Positions 47,068-55,102 of a stretch of 64,000 nt of DNA are shown here, piece by piece. This DNA is from Bacteroidales bacterium. Its GTDB lineage: Bacteria > Bacteroidota > Bacteroidia > Bacteroidales > JAADJA01. The notes under the pieces were generated by a model. The model had not been told where the DNA came from and did no database searches. It saw nothing but the letters and a program-made list of their open reading frames with translations. Numbering within the stretch: position 1 is the first letter of the stretch; each line of letters begins with the position of its first letter. The DNA lies in NCBI GenBank assembly GCA_020438105.1, contig JAGQVE010000004.1:101504-165503 (forward strand), written 5' to 3'. The position numbers and the translations under genes were made by a program.

Positions 47068-49176
47068 ATGAGAGTGTCAATGATCCTTTTGGTGGTTCTG
47101 TTGTTGAACCTGTCAGCATGTACTTATCAGGACAATATGAAAAATAACAATCCATTTTTCGTGGAATACGGAACACCTTTTGAAGTTCCGCCTTTCGATT
47201 TAATTCAGAACAAAGATTATTTGCCTGCCTTTGAAGCAGGAATGAATCAGCAATCGGATGAGGTAGCCTTAATCATTAATCGTGATGAAGAGCCTACTTT
47301 TGAAAATGTAATAGTTGCGCTTGATCAAAGCGGTGAATTGCTTGATAAAGTCAGCTCGGTATTTTTTAATCTTTCTTCGGCTAATACCAACGATTCCATT
47401 AAAGCGATTGCAAAAGAGGTGGCCCCTTTGCTCGCCCAGCATCGTGATAATATTGCACTGAATGAGGATCTCTTCAAAAAAGTAAAAGCGGTTTATGAAA
47501 AGCGTGATGAACTTGAGTTAAACCCTGAGCAAGCCATGCTTCTTAAAGAAACTTATGAGGGTTTTGTGCGTGGAGGTGCAAATTTGCAGGGAGAAGCTAA
47601 AGAGCGCTATCGTGAGATCAACAAAGAATTATCGGTTCTTACGGTGGAGTTTGGTGAAAACCTGCTCAATGAAACCAATGCTTACCAATTAGTAATTAAG
47701 GATAAAAGTGATTTGTCTGGCTTGCCGGATTTTGTGGTTGATATGGGTGCCGCAGATGCAAAAGCAGCCGGAATGGATGAAGCCTGGATGTTTACTTTAC
47801 AAAAACCCAGTTTGATACCTTTTTTGCAATATGCCGATAATCGCAACTTACGTAAGCAGATCTTTAAGGCTTATATAAATCGCGGTGATAACAATAATGA
47901 CAGCGACAATAAAGAGATTGCTGCAAAAATTGCCTCACTCAGGGCAGAACGTGCAAATCTGCTTGGATTTAATTCACATGCAGCCTTTGTGCTGGACAAC
48001 AACATGGCAAAAACTCCTGATAAGGTTTATGCACTCATGGATCGCGTTTGGGAAGCAGCTCTTCCGGTAGCAAAAGCAGAAGCCGCAGAATTGCAAAAAA
48101 TGATCGATGCAGAAAATGGTGGATTTAAACTGGAAGCCTGGGATTGGTGGTATTATGCTGAAAAATTGCGGAAAGAAAAATACGACTTGGACGATGAGCA
48201 GTTGAAACCCTATTTTGAATTGGAAAATGTAAAGAATGGGATGTTTGGTGTGGCTAATAAGCTGTATGGTCTTTCATTCAAAGTTCGAGATGATTTACCT
48301 AAACCCCATCCAGATGCTGTTACTTATGAAGTTTTTGACAAGGATGGCACGCATCAGTCCATTCTCATCATGGACTTTTTCCCCCGTGAAAGTAAACGAG
48401 CAGGAGCATGGATGAGCAGCTACCGGAAACAACAAAAACGGGATGGAGAGAATATTTCGCCAATCATTACCATGGTGATGAACTTTACCAAACCTACCGC
48501 CGAATCGCCTTCATTGTTAACCTTTGAAGAGGTAAGCACCATGTTCCATGAATTTGGTCATGCACTCCATGGCATGCTTTCCGACTGTACTTATGAAATG
48601 CTTTCAGGTACTGCAGTATCACGTGATTTTGTTGAACTTCCCTCCCAGATTATGGAAAACTGGGCTGCTGAGCCGGAGGTGTTAAAATCCTATGCTTTGC
48701 ATTATAAAACCGGTGAACCTATTCCCGATGAATTAATCGATAAAATGAATGCGAGCAAACATTTCAACCAGGGATTTGCCACCGTTGAATTTACTGCTGC
48801 CGCCTACCTTGATATGGCATGGCATACCCTTGAAACAACCGATTTGCAGGATGCCAATGTTTTTGAAAAAGACGCAATGGATAATATTGGGTTGATCCCG
48901 GAAATCGTGGTGCGGTACAGATCGCCTTATTTTGCGCATATTTTTTCAGGGGGATATAGTTCGGGCTATTATAGTTATCAGTGGGCTGAGGTGCTGGATG
49001 CAGATGCATTTGATGCGTTTAAAGAACATGGCCTTTTTGATCCCGAAACTGCTTTGGCTTTTCGCAAAAATATCCTCGAAAAAGGTGGAACGGAAGATCC
49101 AATGAAATTGTATATGCAGTTTCGCGGACAGGAGCCGGATGCCTCTGCAATGCTTCGCAGAAAAGGATTGCTTTAG
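47068..49176 (+). CDS. dcp: M3-family metallopeptidase (peptidyl-dipeptidase Dcp-like) lipoprotein
   Basis: 702 aa with a lipobox (LLNLSAC, Cys18), so it is predicted to be membrane-anchored rather than soluble. The M3 zinc site is HEFGH (494-498), preceded by LTFEEVSTMF and followed by GTAVSRDFVELPSQIMENW, the classic Dcp/oligopeptidase pattern, and by HIFSGGYSSGYYSYQWAEVLDADAF near the C-terminus. It would release dipeptides from short peptides, fitting with the secreted endoproteases elsewhere in the window. Confidence 0.92.
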   Translation: MRVSMILLVVLLLNLSACTYQDNMKNNNPFFVEYGTPFEVPPFDLIQNKDYLPAFEAGMNQQSDEVALIINRDEEPTFENVIVALDQSGELLDKVSSVFFNLSSANTNDSIKAIAKEVAPLLAQHRDNIALNEDLFKKVKAVYEKRDELELNPEQAMLLKETYEGFVRGGANLQGEAKERYREINKELSVLTVEFGENLLNETNAYQLVIKDKSDLSGLPDFVVDMGAADAKAAGMDEAWMFTLQKPSLIPFLQYADNRNLRKQIFKAYINRGDNNNDSDNKEIAAKIASLRAERANLLGFNSHAAFVLDNNMAKTPDKVYALMDRVWEAALPVAKAEAAELQKMIDAENGGFKLEAWDWWYYAEKLRKEKYDLDDEQLKPYFELENVKNGMFGVANKLYGLSFKVRDDLPKPHPDAVTYEVFDKDGTHQSILIMDFFPRESKRAGAWMSSYRKQQKRDGENISPIITMVMNFTKPTAESPSLLTFEEVSTMFHEFGHALHGMLSDCTYEMLSGTAVSRDFVELPSQIMENWAAEPEVLKSYALHYKTGEPIPDELIDKMNASKHFNQGFATVEFTAAAYLDMAWHTLETTDLQDANVFEKDAMDNIGLIPEIVVRYRSPYFAHIFSGGYSSGYYSYQWAEVLDADAFDAFKEHGLFDPETALAFRKNILEKGGTEDPMKLYMQFRGQEPDASAMLRRKGLL

Positions 49177-49179
49177 GTT

Positions 49180-50214
49180 TTAAATACGAAATGTAAACTT
49201 ACGCTGGATTAATAGGGTGAGTAGTGAAGTTGCTAATAAAACAGCTGAAAACCAAATCAAAGATTGGCTGACTGTTTGGGTTTTGTAAAGGATGGTTCCA
49301 ATATTTCCAATGATTATCCATTGAATGATATAGATCAGGGTGACATTTTTGCCCAGCCAGCGAATATATGTTCCAACAGGGTTTTGAATAATTTCTTTTG
49401 GAAAAAGACTCAAACTGATTGACCAGATTGTGGATAATCCTATGGCCCAGAAAAAAAACCAGGTACCATGATGATAATATGCGGGCAAATTGGTAATAAT
49501 TCCACCTGCCCATTTAAAGGTGAAAATCAGCAAGATCAAAATACCAACTCCTGAAATAAGTTTGAGTTTTTTATTAGTTAAAATATCTCCAAATTTCATT
49601 TCAAGCAATCTGAAAACATATCCGGTAATGGGATAGGCTAACCAGGGAATCAAGGGGAAATAGGACCATTCTTCATTGCTAAATAGAAAGGCAAAAATAT
49701 ATTTGAAAGTAATTTTCTCAAAGTCGACAGGCTCTGTTAGCGAACTAATCATCGGAATTGATAATGCTAAAATGATCCATGGAATCAAATTATCCTTGAA
49801 TCCATATCTGAACAAACCGATAACGATCACGCTCAGTCCGGCTAAGTGCAGAATATCAGCGCCAAACCAATAATGGTAAATGTTTACAAACTCATTCCAG
49901 CCTTCATAAAATACATGGAAAGCGAGGTTCAGGTTTAACAAAAAGTTGAGAATCAAGCCTGCGATAAAAAGTTTTATTCCACGAAATAGTAGTTGTTTTT
50001 CATCCTTGTTTTTGAAAGCCAAAAAATAGCCCATCACGAGCATAAAAACAGGCGCAGCGGGCACTCCTCCCAGAAATAGAGACGCTTTTCCAATAAACCC
50101 GTCATAAATTTCCTGTTTTGAAAATAGTTCAAGAATGTGAACCTGTATCATGAACAGAACTGCAAAACCTTTGAGCACATCAGGAATGATCAGCCTTTTG
50201 GTTTGCTTACTCAT
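49180..50214 (-). CDS. DUF1624 / heparan-alpha-glucosaminide N-acetyltransferase-like membrane protein
   Basis: 344 aa with about ten transmembrane helices. The first helix starts with IPDVLKGFAVLFMIQVHILE, the D-x-x-(R/K)-G-x-x-x-x-x-M-x-x-H pattern of the HGSNAT/DUF1624 acyltransferases; the His is the proposed acyl-accepting residue in the family. Substrate unknown. It follows the beta-barrel gene at 50220 with a 5-nt gap on the same strand and is convergent with the M3 peptidase gene. Confidence 0.75.
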   Translation of the reverse strand: MSKQTKRLIIPDVLKGFAVLFMIQVHILELFSKQEIYDGFIGKASLFLGGVPAAPVFMLVMGYFLAFKNKDEKQLLFRGIKLFIAGLILNFLLNLNLAFHVFYEGWNEFVNIYHYWFGADILHLAGLSVIVIGLFRYGFKDNLIPWIILALSIPMISSLTEPVDFEKITFKYIFAFLFSNEEWSYFPLIPWLAYPITGYVFRLLEMKFGDILTNKKLKLISGVGILILLIFTFKWAGGIITNLPAYYHHGTWFFFWAIGLSTIWSISLSLFPKEIIQNPVGTYIRWLGKNVTLIYIIQWIIIGNIGTILYKTQTVSQSLIWFSAVLLATSLLTLLIQRKFTFRI

Positions 50215-50219
50215 ATCTT

Positions 50220-50987
50220 TTACTTATACGACTGTCTGTGTAATGCGTCGTAAGCATCACAAGCGTCGTCTTTTTTAAATATATTCGAAAAATGATCAAT
50301 GTTGATACTTACTCCCAGGGCAAGAAAAGAATAATAATCAAAGTCATTGCTGTGCCTGTAAAGGTCAAGAAAATCGTTTTGCGCCTGTCGGGTTGAAAGA
50401 TCAAGTGTGAAGGCAAAAGTTTCATTGAAATTATAAAGTAATGTGCTTCCGAAAAAGTACACAAACTCAGGAACCTGGGCCTTATAAAAACGCTCATCAT
50501 CAAGATCGCCAAATCCCTGACTTGCCGAAACATTAAACATAAACTGACCCAGGCCGGCATATAAGCGCCATCCCATTTTTAAATCTGCATCTTTGTATAA
50601 TATTTTGGTTACATCTAAATAAAATTGCAGATTATACTCAAATAGCTTTGTTTGAAAACCGGCCCCATCATCCAAATTGCATTTAAATCCTCCTTTGATA
50701 AGCTGTCCTCCCAAACCAAACCGGTCGTTAAAAAAGGGCCTTGTAAATCGTAAACCAACCGCTGGTAAACTTTCTTCAACTAAATTATTTATTGGATTTA
50801 AATCGTATTGACTTAAGTCGCCAAAATAGGAAGTGGAGCCCAAACTTAATTCTATACTCCAGTTTTTTAAAAGGGTATTGTTTTTTACATGGCTTCTTTT
50901 GTTTGGCAATTGACCTCTGGAAATAGTGGAAATCAATAAACCTATTGCCAATAAAAAAAACCAGCCTCTATTTGAAATTAACCTCAT
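50220..50987 (-). CDS. Predicted outer-membrane beta-barrel protein, unknown
   Basis: 255 aa from the ATG at 50987 (an ATG at 51017 would add ten residues). A signal peptide ends near STISRGQ. The mature part alternates polar and aromatic residues with glycine turns (IELSLGSTSYFGDLSQ, VGLRFTRPFFNDRFGLGGQL, WRLYAGLGQFMFNVSA), as in small Bacteroidota outer-membrane barrels of the DUF6089 type. Function unknown. The C-terminus ends in a short Cys/Asp-rich tail rather than in an aromatic residue. Confidence 0.65.
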   Translation of the reverse strand: MRLISNRGWFFLLAIGLLISTISRGQLPNKRSHVKNNTLLKNWSIELSLGSTSYFGDLSQYDLNPINNLVEESLPAVGLRFTRPFFNDRFGLGGQLIKGGFKCNLDDGAGFQTKLFEYNLQFYLDVTKILYKDADLKMGWRLYAGLGQFMFNVSASQGFGDLDDERFYKAQVPEFVYFFGSTLLYNFNETFAFTLDLSTRQAQNDFLDLYRHSNDFDYYSFLALGVSINIDHFSNIFKKDDACDAYDALHRQSYK

Positions 50988-51343
50988 GTTAGCAAAACTG
51001 CATGATTTGAAAACCATACTTTTTTGGATTTGATATACCTCTCGTTAATTCAAAGATAAAGCAAATGATCGATTTGCTATTAAATAACATTTAGCTTCAG
51101 ACTATTATTTTCAGGAAAGGATTAACTATGAGAACAGAAAACTACGTAGATAAAAATTAGTAATGACTGCAAACCCCATTGTTTACAGGCTATTTAACTC
51201 TTCAGCCTGATTATTATTTATAGTAATTAAGACTCTTTCTAAATTGACCCTTAATCAAACAATTTAAGTAACATATCTGGTTATCAGTAGTATCTTTGTC
51301 ATATCTATAAATCTATATACTTCACTAATTAAATTTACTGATC
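50988..51343 (+). other. Intergenic region, 356 nt
   Basis: AT-rich divergent spacer between the barrel gene and the cytochrome gene. TATCTTTG at 51291-51298 fits a -7 element for the cytochrome gene, but no -33 TTTG/TTG lies at the right distance. No ORF or structured RNA is evident. Confidence 0.4.
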
Positions 51344-52783
51344 ATGACAAAGAAAATTATTACCCTGCTTCCTATTGTATTTATGATTTTTCTTTTACAA
51401 TCATTCTTAAACCCAGGAGGAGAAAAAAACGAAGAATATATAATCATTGGATGGAATGATCTTGGAATGCATTGTGCCAATCAGGATTTCAGCAAGCTGA
51501 CAGTGCTGCCGCCTTACAATAATTTAAATGCCCAGGTTATAAAAAGGGGAAATGAAACAAACTGGCCTGAGATTGTAACCACAGGGATGAATGTAACTTA
51601 TGAAGTCCCTGGCAATACTTATTCGGTAGGTAAAACCAATTTCTGGGATTATGAAGATCAGCTCTTCGGTGTTAATTTACCTGATAACACAGGGTTAACA
51701 GGCGCCGGCTTATCGGGAGATATGGAAATAAACGGAACCCATTTTATGATCGAAGGTGTACCCTTAACACCTTATACCGACAACAATCTCACAACCGAAG
51801 ATCCCTATCAGTTAGCCTTGCTTAGTTTGTATGATTCTCAAAATAATTTACTGGCAACTACCCAGCCTGTAATTCCTGTTTCAAATGAAATTAACTGTGT
51901 GAGTTCAGGATGTCACAATAGCGAAATGAATATTTTATATGAGCATGAACAAGAAGGTGGATTTAATCCCAACAATACCCCCATTCTATGCGCTGAGTGT
52001 CATTCATCAAATGCACTTGGTACACCAGGTTCTCCTGGTCTCGAATCCCTTTCGGAAGTAATTCATGATAAACATAAAAACCATACAAACGATTGTTATA
52101 AATGTCATCCCGGTCCTGAAACGCAATGCCACAGAGGCATCATGAATCAATTGGGAATGGTGTGTCAGGATTGTCACGGAAGCGTCGCCAATGTTGCACA
52201 ATCTATTGCCCAAGGCCGGGAGCCCTGGCTTGAAGAACCAAATTGCGGTGCGGTTGAATGTCATGGTCCTGATTATGCTGAAGAACCCGGATTGTTGTTC
52301 CGGCAGTCGAAAGGTCATGGCGGATTGTATTGTAGTGCGTGTCATGGCTCTCCTCATGCTATTTTACCTGGAAATGACCGTGATAATGTTCAAAATGTAG
52401 CATTGCAGGGATATGCAGGCATTTTGCAGAAATGTTCGGTTTGTCACGGAATAACTCCGAGCGGTGCAGGACCTCACGGCCTTTTTGCAACATCTGTTGA
52501 AGAAGTTAGCGGAGAATTACCTGTAGCTGGCCTGGTTGGTGTTTCACCAAATCCTGCTGGAAATCATATTAAAGTTACCATAAAATTAGAACAACCTACA
52601 CGAGCCGATCTTGATGTATATGCATTAAATGGTCAGAAAGTAGTTTCGCTGATCAAGAGAAGATTTCCAGCCGGACAGTATGAAGTGGAAGTTGTAACGG
52701 ATATGCTTGAAAATGGCACCTACCTTTTTGTCTTAAATACGCGGGATGGCCGTAGTCAGCAAAAGGTAATCATTTCAAAGTAA
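51344..52783 (+). CDS. T9SS-targeted multiheme c-type cytochrome
   Basis: 479 aa with a signal peptide. The N-terminal domain contains WNDLGMHCANQDFSKLTVLP. Five CxxCH haem sites follow (CAECH 216, CYKCH 251, CQDCH 274, CSACH 330, CSVCH 364) plus two CxxxxCH sites (CVSSGCH 185, CGAVECH 301), so five to seven haems. The last 85 residues are a T9SS type A sorting domain (VSPNPAGN to KVIISK). Haem attachment needs periplasmic maturation before T9SS export, so the mature cytochrome is predicted at the cell surface or outside. No partner porin or quinol oxidase is adjacent. A terminator follows. Confidence 0.88.
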   Translation: MTKKIITLLPIVFMIFLLQSFLNPGGEKNEEYIIIGWNDLGMHCANQDFSKLTVLPPYNNLNAQVIKRGNETNWPEIVTTGMNVTYEVPGNTYSVGKTNFWDYEDQLFGVNLPDNTGLTGAGLSGDMEINGTHFMIEGVPLTPYTDNNLTTEDPYQLALLSLYDSQNNLLATTQPVIPVSNEINCVSSGCHNSEMNILYEHEQEGGFNPNNTPILCAECHSSNALGTPGSPGLESLSEVIHDKHKNHTNDCYKCHPGPETQCHRGIMNQLGMVCQDCHGSVANVAQSIAQGREPWLEEPNCGAVECHGPDYAEEPGLLFRQSKGHGGLYCSACHGSPHAILPGNDRDNVQNVALQGYAGILQKCSVCHGITPSGAGPHGLFATSVEEVSGELPVAGLVGVSPNPAGNHIKVTIKLEQPTRADLDVYALNGQKVVSLIKRRFPAGQYEVEVVTDMLENGTYLFVLNTRDGRSQQKVIISK

Positions 52784-52805
52784 TTTATAAAAATCATTAA
52801 TTTTA

Positions 52806-52838
52806 AAAAGGGTCAATCATTTTGTTTGGCTCTTTTTT
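52806..52838 (+). terminator. Terminator after the multiheme cytochrome gene
   Basis: AAAAGGGTCAA (52806-52816) pairs with TTGGCTCTTTT (52826-52836), including two G-U pairs, and is followed by more T residues. It reaches the stop region of the convergent GNAT gene. Confidence 0.65.
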
Positions 52839-53706
52839 ATTTAAGTTCCAAAACCATTTCGTACTGTTTGGTAAGGGATTTAAACCCCGAATTGATCAAA
52901 AAATCATTCAGCATGTAATCATTATCCGGAATGTTCAGAAAGCGGATGGCATTGGTATTGTTACCCAATTTGCCAAGCAGTTTCTCCAGCAGTGCCGACC
53001 CAACCCCCATATTTCTGTAAACCGGGTCCACCAGTATATTCATGATCCAATTGAGCGCAGGATAATATATAATCAAGCCTACTTTTTTTATCGTGTAATT
53101 GGCTGCAATGATAATTAAATCATCAGGTATGCGCTGGATTGATGAAAAACTGTTTTCCCAGGATGGTGGAAAATCGGCAAAAGTGGTGAAGTCCTCAATC
53201 TCACTTTTACTAATTTCTTTAAGACTAAGCGGAATATTAAGTTTCATTACCTGAACAAAATCATCCGGGTTTAATTCATAACAATTAAAATATCGCTCAA
53301 TTTCAAATCCCTGTTTCTTATATGCTTTTACGGCTGGCTCATTTTCCTGCAAAACTTCCAGGTAAAACTGCTGAATACCTTCGTTTAACAAACCGGCTTT
53401 TATCAATTCGAACATTTTACCTGCAACTCCCTGCCCCCTGAATTCTTTTACGATTCCTGTCATAATGTCGAAAGCTGCTGGTTTAATAAAACTTCTATCA
53501 ATTCCTACCAGGGTAAATCCAACCAATTTCCCATTTTCAAAAGCGCCTGCCGAAACATGAGATTGATACCCGTTTTTGATCGCTCTGTTTCCAAGCCTTT
53601 CGGTATTCATATAATTTACATCTACAGCATAATCTCTGAAGGCCTCCAGAAATGTTTCATAAATCGTTGTAAATGTAATTCCATCCAGATTCCGAATTTC
53701 CATCAT
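52837..53706 (-). CDS. Double-GNAT-domain acetyltransferase
   Basis: 289 aa with two GNAT folds. Domain 1 (about 1-150) has the acetyl-CoA loop VKEFRGQGVAGKMF and the usual YLEVLQENEPAVKAYKKQGFE close; domain 2 (about 160-289) has VDPVYRNMGVGSALL. Both pyrophosphate-binding loops look intact. Substrate unknown. Its ATG overlaps the TGA stop of lepB (ATGA-type 4-nt overlap), so the two genes are translationally coupled. Confidence 0.85.
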   Translation of the reverse strand: MMEIRNLDGITFTTIYETFLEAFRDYAVDVNYMNTERLGNRAIKNGYQSHVSAGAFENGKLVGFTLVGIDRSFIKPAAFDIMTGIVKEFRGQGVAGKMFELIKAGLLNEGIQQFYLEVLQENEPAVKAYKKQGFEIERYFNCYELNPDDFVQVMKLNIPLSLKEISKSEIEDFTTFADFPPSWENSFSSIQRIPDDLIIIAANYTIKKVGLIIYYPALNWIMNILVDPVYRNMGVGSALLEKLLGKLGNNTNAIRFLNIPDNDYMLNDFLINSGFKSLTKQYEMVLELK

Positions 53707-54320
53707 TGTTCCTTTCTGTAAATTCTAAATAGATATTTTCCATAAATTTCATTTCGACTCACTGATCCCAAAAAGCGTGAGTCGAGGCTGTTAGCGCGAT
53801 TGTCGCCCAACACAAAATAATGATCATCTCTCACAACCAGGGGCCCGAAATTGGAAATAATGTTTTCCGAGTTTGGAATTGCCACGGTATGATTTAGTCC
53901 CATTCCGGATTCAATGGCCAAAATATCCCCCACTGCTTCATCCTCAGGAAGACCGAAGCCATCCTTTTCGATCACCTCGTAGCGCAACGGTTTTTGATTT
54001 ATATAAATTCTGTTCTTTCGGATAACAATAGTATCTCCGGGAATACCAATCACGCGCTTCAACCAGTAATCCTGATTGTGTTTGGCCGGGAAATTACAAA
54101 GAACCATATCGCCCCTTCCGGGCTTTCGCAAGGCCATTATTTTGAGGCTTGTAAAAGGGAAAGTTACATCATATGCAGAGCGATTAATGATCACTTTATC
54201 ACCCGATTGAAAAGTTGGTAAGTCACTCGCACCAAGCACCAGATAAGTTCTGAAATTACCAAGTAACATCACAAAAATGATAACTATTAAAAATAAAACC
54301 AGGGTGCTCCTCTTTACCAT
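53703..54320 (-). CDS. lepB: Signal peptidase I
   Basis: 205 aa. One N-terminal transmembrane helix (about 6-22), then the catalytic Ser32 in ASDLPTFQSGD (the usual Met after Ser is Asp), Lys88 in LKRVIGIPGD and the box GDNRANSLDSR. These are S26 signal peptidase signatures, so it removes signal peptides at the inner membrane. The Asp at the normally hydrophobic position after the catalytic Ser is unusual. Stop codon is TGA. Confidence 0.88.
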   Translation of the reverse strand: MVKRSTLVLFLIVIIFVMLLGNFRTYLVLGASDLPTFQSGDKVIINRSAYDVTFPFTSLKIMALRKPGRGDMVLCNFPAKHNQDYWLKRVIGIPGDTIVIRKNRIYINQKPLRYEVIEKDGFGLPEDEAVGDILAIESGMGLNHTVAIPNSENIISNFGPLVVRDDHYFVLGDNRANSLDSRFLGSVSRNEIYGKYLFRIYRKEQ

Positions 54321-54491
54321 CTAACAATTATTTCCGACTTCCAAAACCAAATTTGTACCGATATGGCAAATTGATTAAAATTCAGTGAATTATACCAATT
54401 AGATAAATATAAATCTTTGGTATTTTATAATCGGAGCGAACATGCTTTGTCCATTACTGAACAATCACAAGAACAGTAATTTCCATATTTA

Positions 54492-54947
54492 TTACGGAGT
54501 ATCTATGGATGGTTTCCAGGGTAAAATCCAGAATCCCGAGAGTTTGCCATCTTTGTTTAATATTACTCTGATTTCAGGGCCATCAGCGGCATTTTCGAAA
54601 GAACCTCTGAAACGGTAAACGGTTAAACTTTTATCATTGTCGGGTTTCAATGCTTCCACAAATTGCATCGTCAAAAAATCACCAAATTCGTCTTTTATTC
54701 GTGCATAAACCGATTGTTGAATCTCGTCGGAAAGTCCTTTAACCATCGCTTCGGTGGCTTCATCCGCTGATAAAAGGTATATGTTTCCGGTTTTCATTCC
54801 ATTCAATAATTTATCGGCAAGATCTGTTGCTTTTTCCATTGATTCCTTATCAATTCTCGTTTCTTTGATCGGGGTGAATTGTGCAATTGCCAATTGACTA
54901 AGAATGATAAAGCACAAACTTAAGTTGATGCGGGAAATTTTGATCAT
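54492..54947 (-). CDS. Small exported protein, unknown function
   Basis: 151 aa from the ATG at 54947; the ORF extends to 55064, but the signal peptide (INLSLCFIILSQLAIAQ) supports the shorter start. The mature part is a helical segment with LADKLLNGMKTGNIYLLSADE and a beta part ending KLSGFWILPWKP, resembling DUF3887-like folds. Function unknown. It is divergent from the TonB receptor gene at 55103, with 155 nt between starts. Confidence 0.6.
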   Translation of the reverse strand: MIKISRINLSLCFIILSQLAIAQFTPIKETRIDKESMEKATDLADKLLNGMKTGNIYLLSADEATEAMVKGLSDEIQQSVYARIKDEFGDFLTMQFVEALKPDNDKSLTVYRFRGSFENAADGPEIRVILNKDGKLSGFWILPWKPSIDTP

Positions 54948-55102
54948 AATGAAAAATGTTTTGAGAATTTGAACTCTAAAATTACCCAATTTTTCTGAAC
55001 CTGCATATTTCCTGACTGAAGTCTTGTATGAGCTTTCTGAAAAACCCTCAAATCTCCTTTTCATTTCATTACTTTGAAAATTCCAAAAAAAACAATTTGA
55101 TC

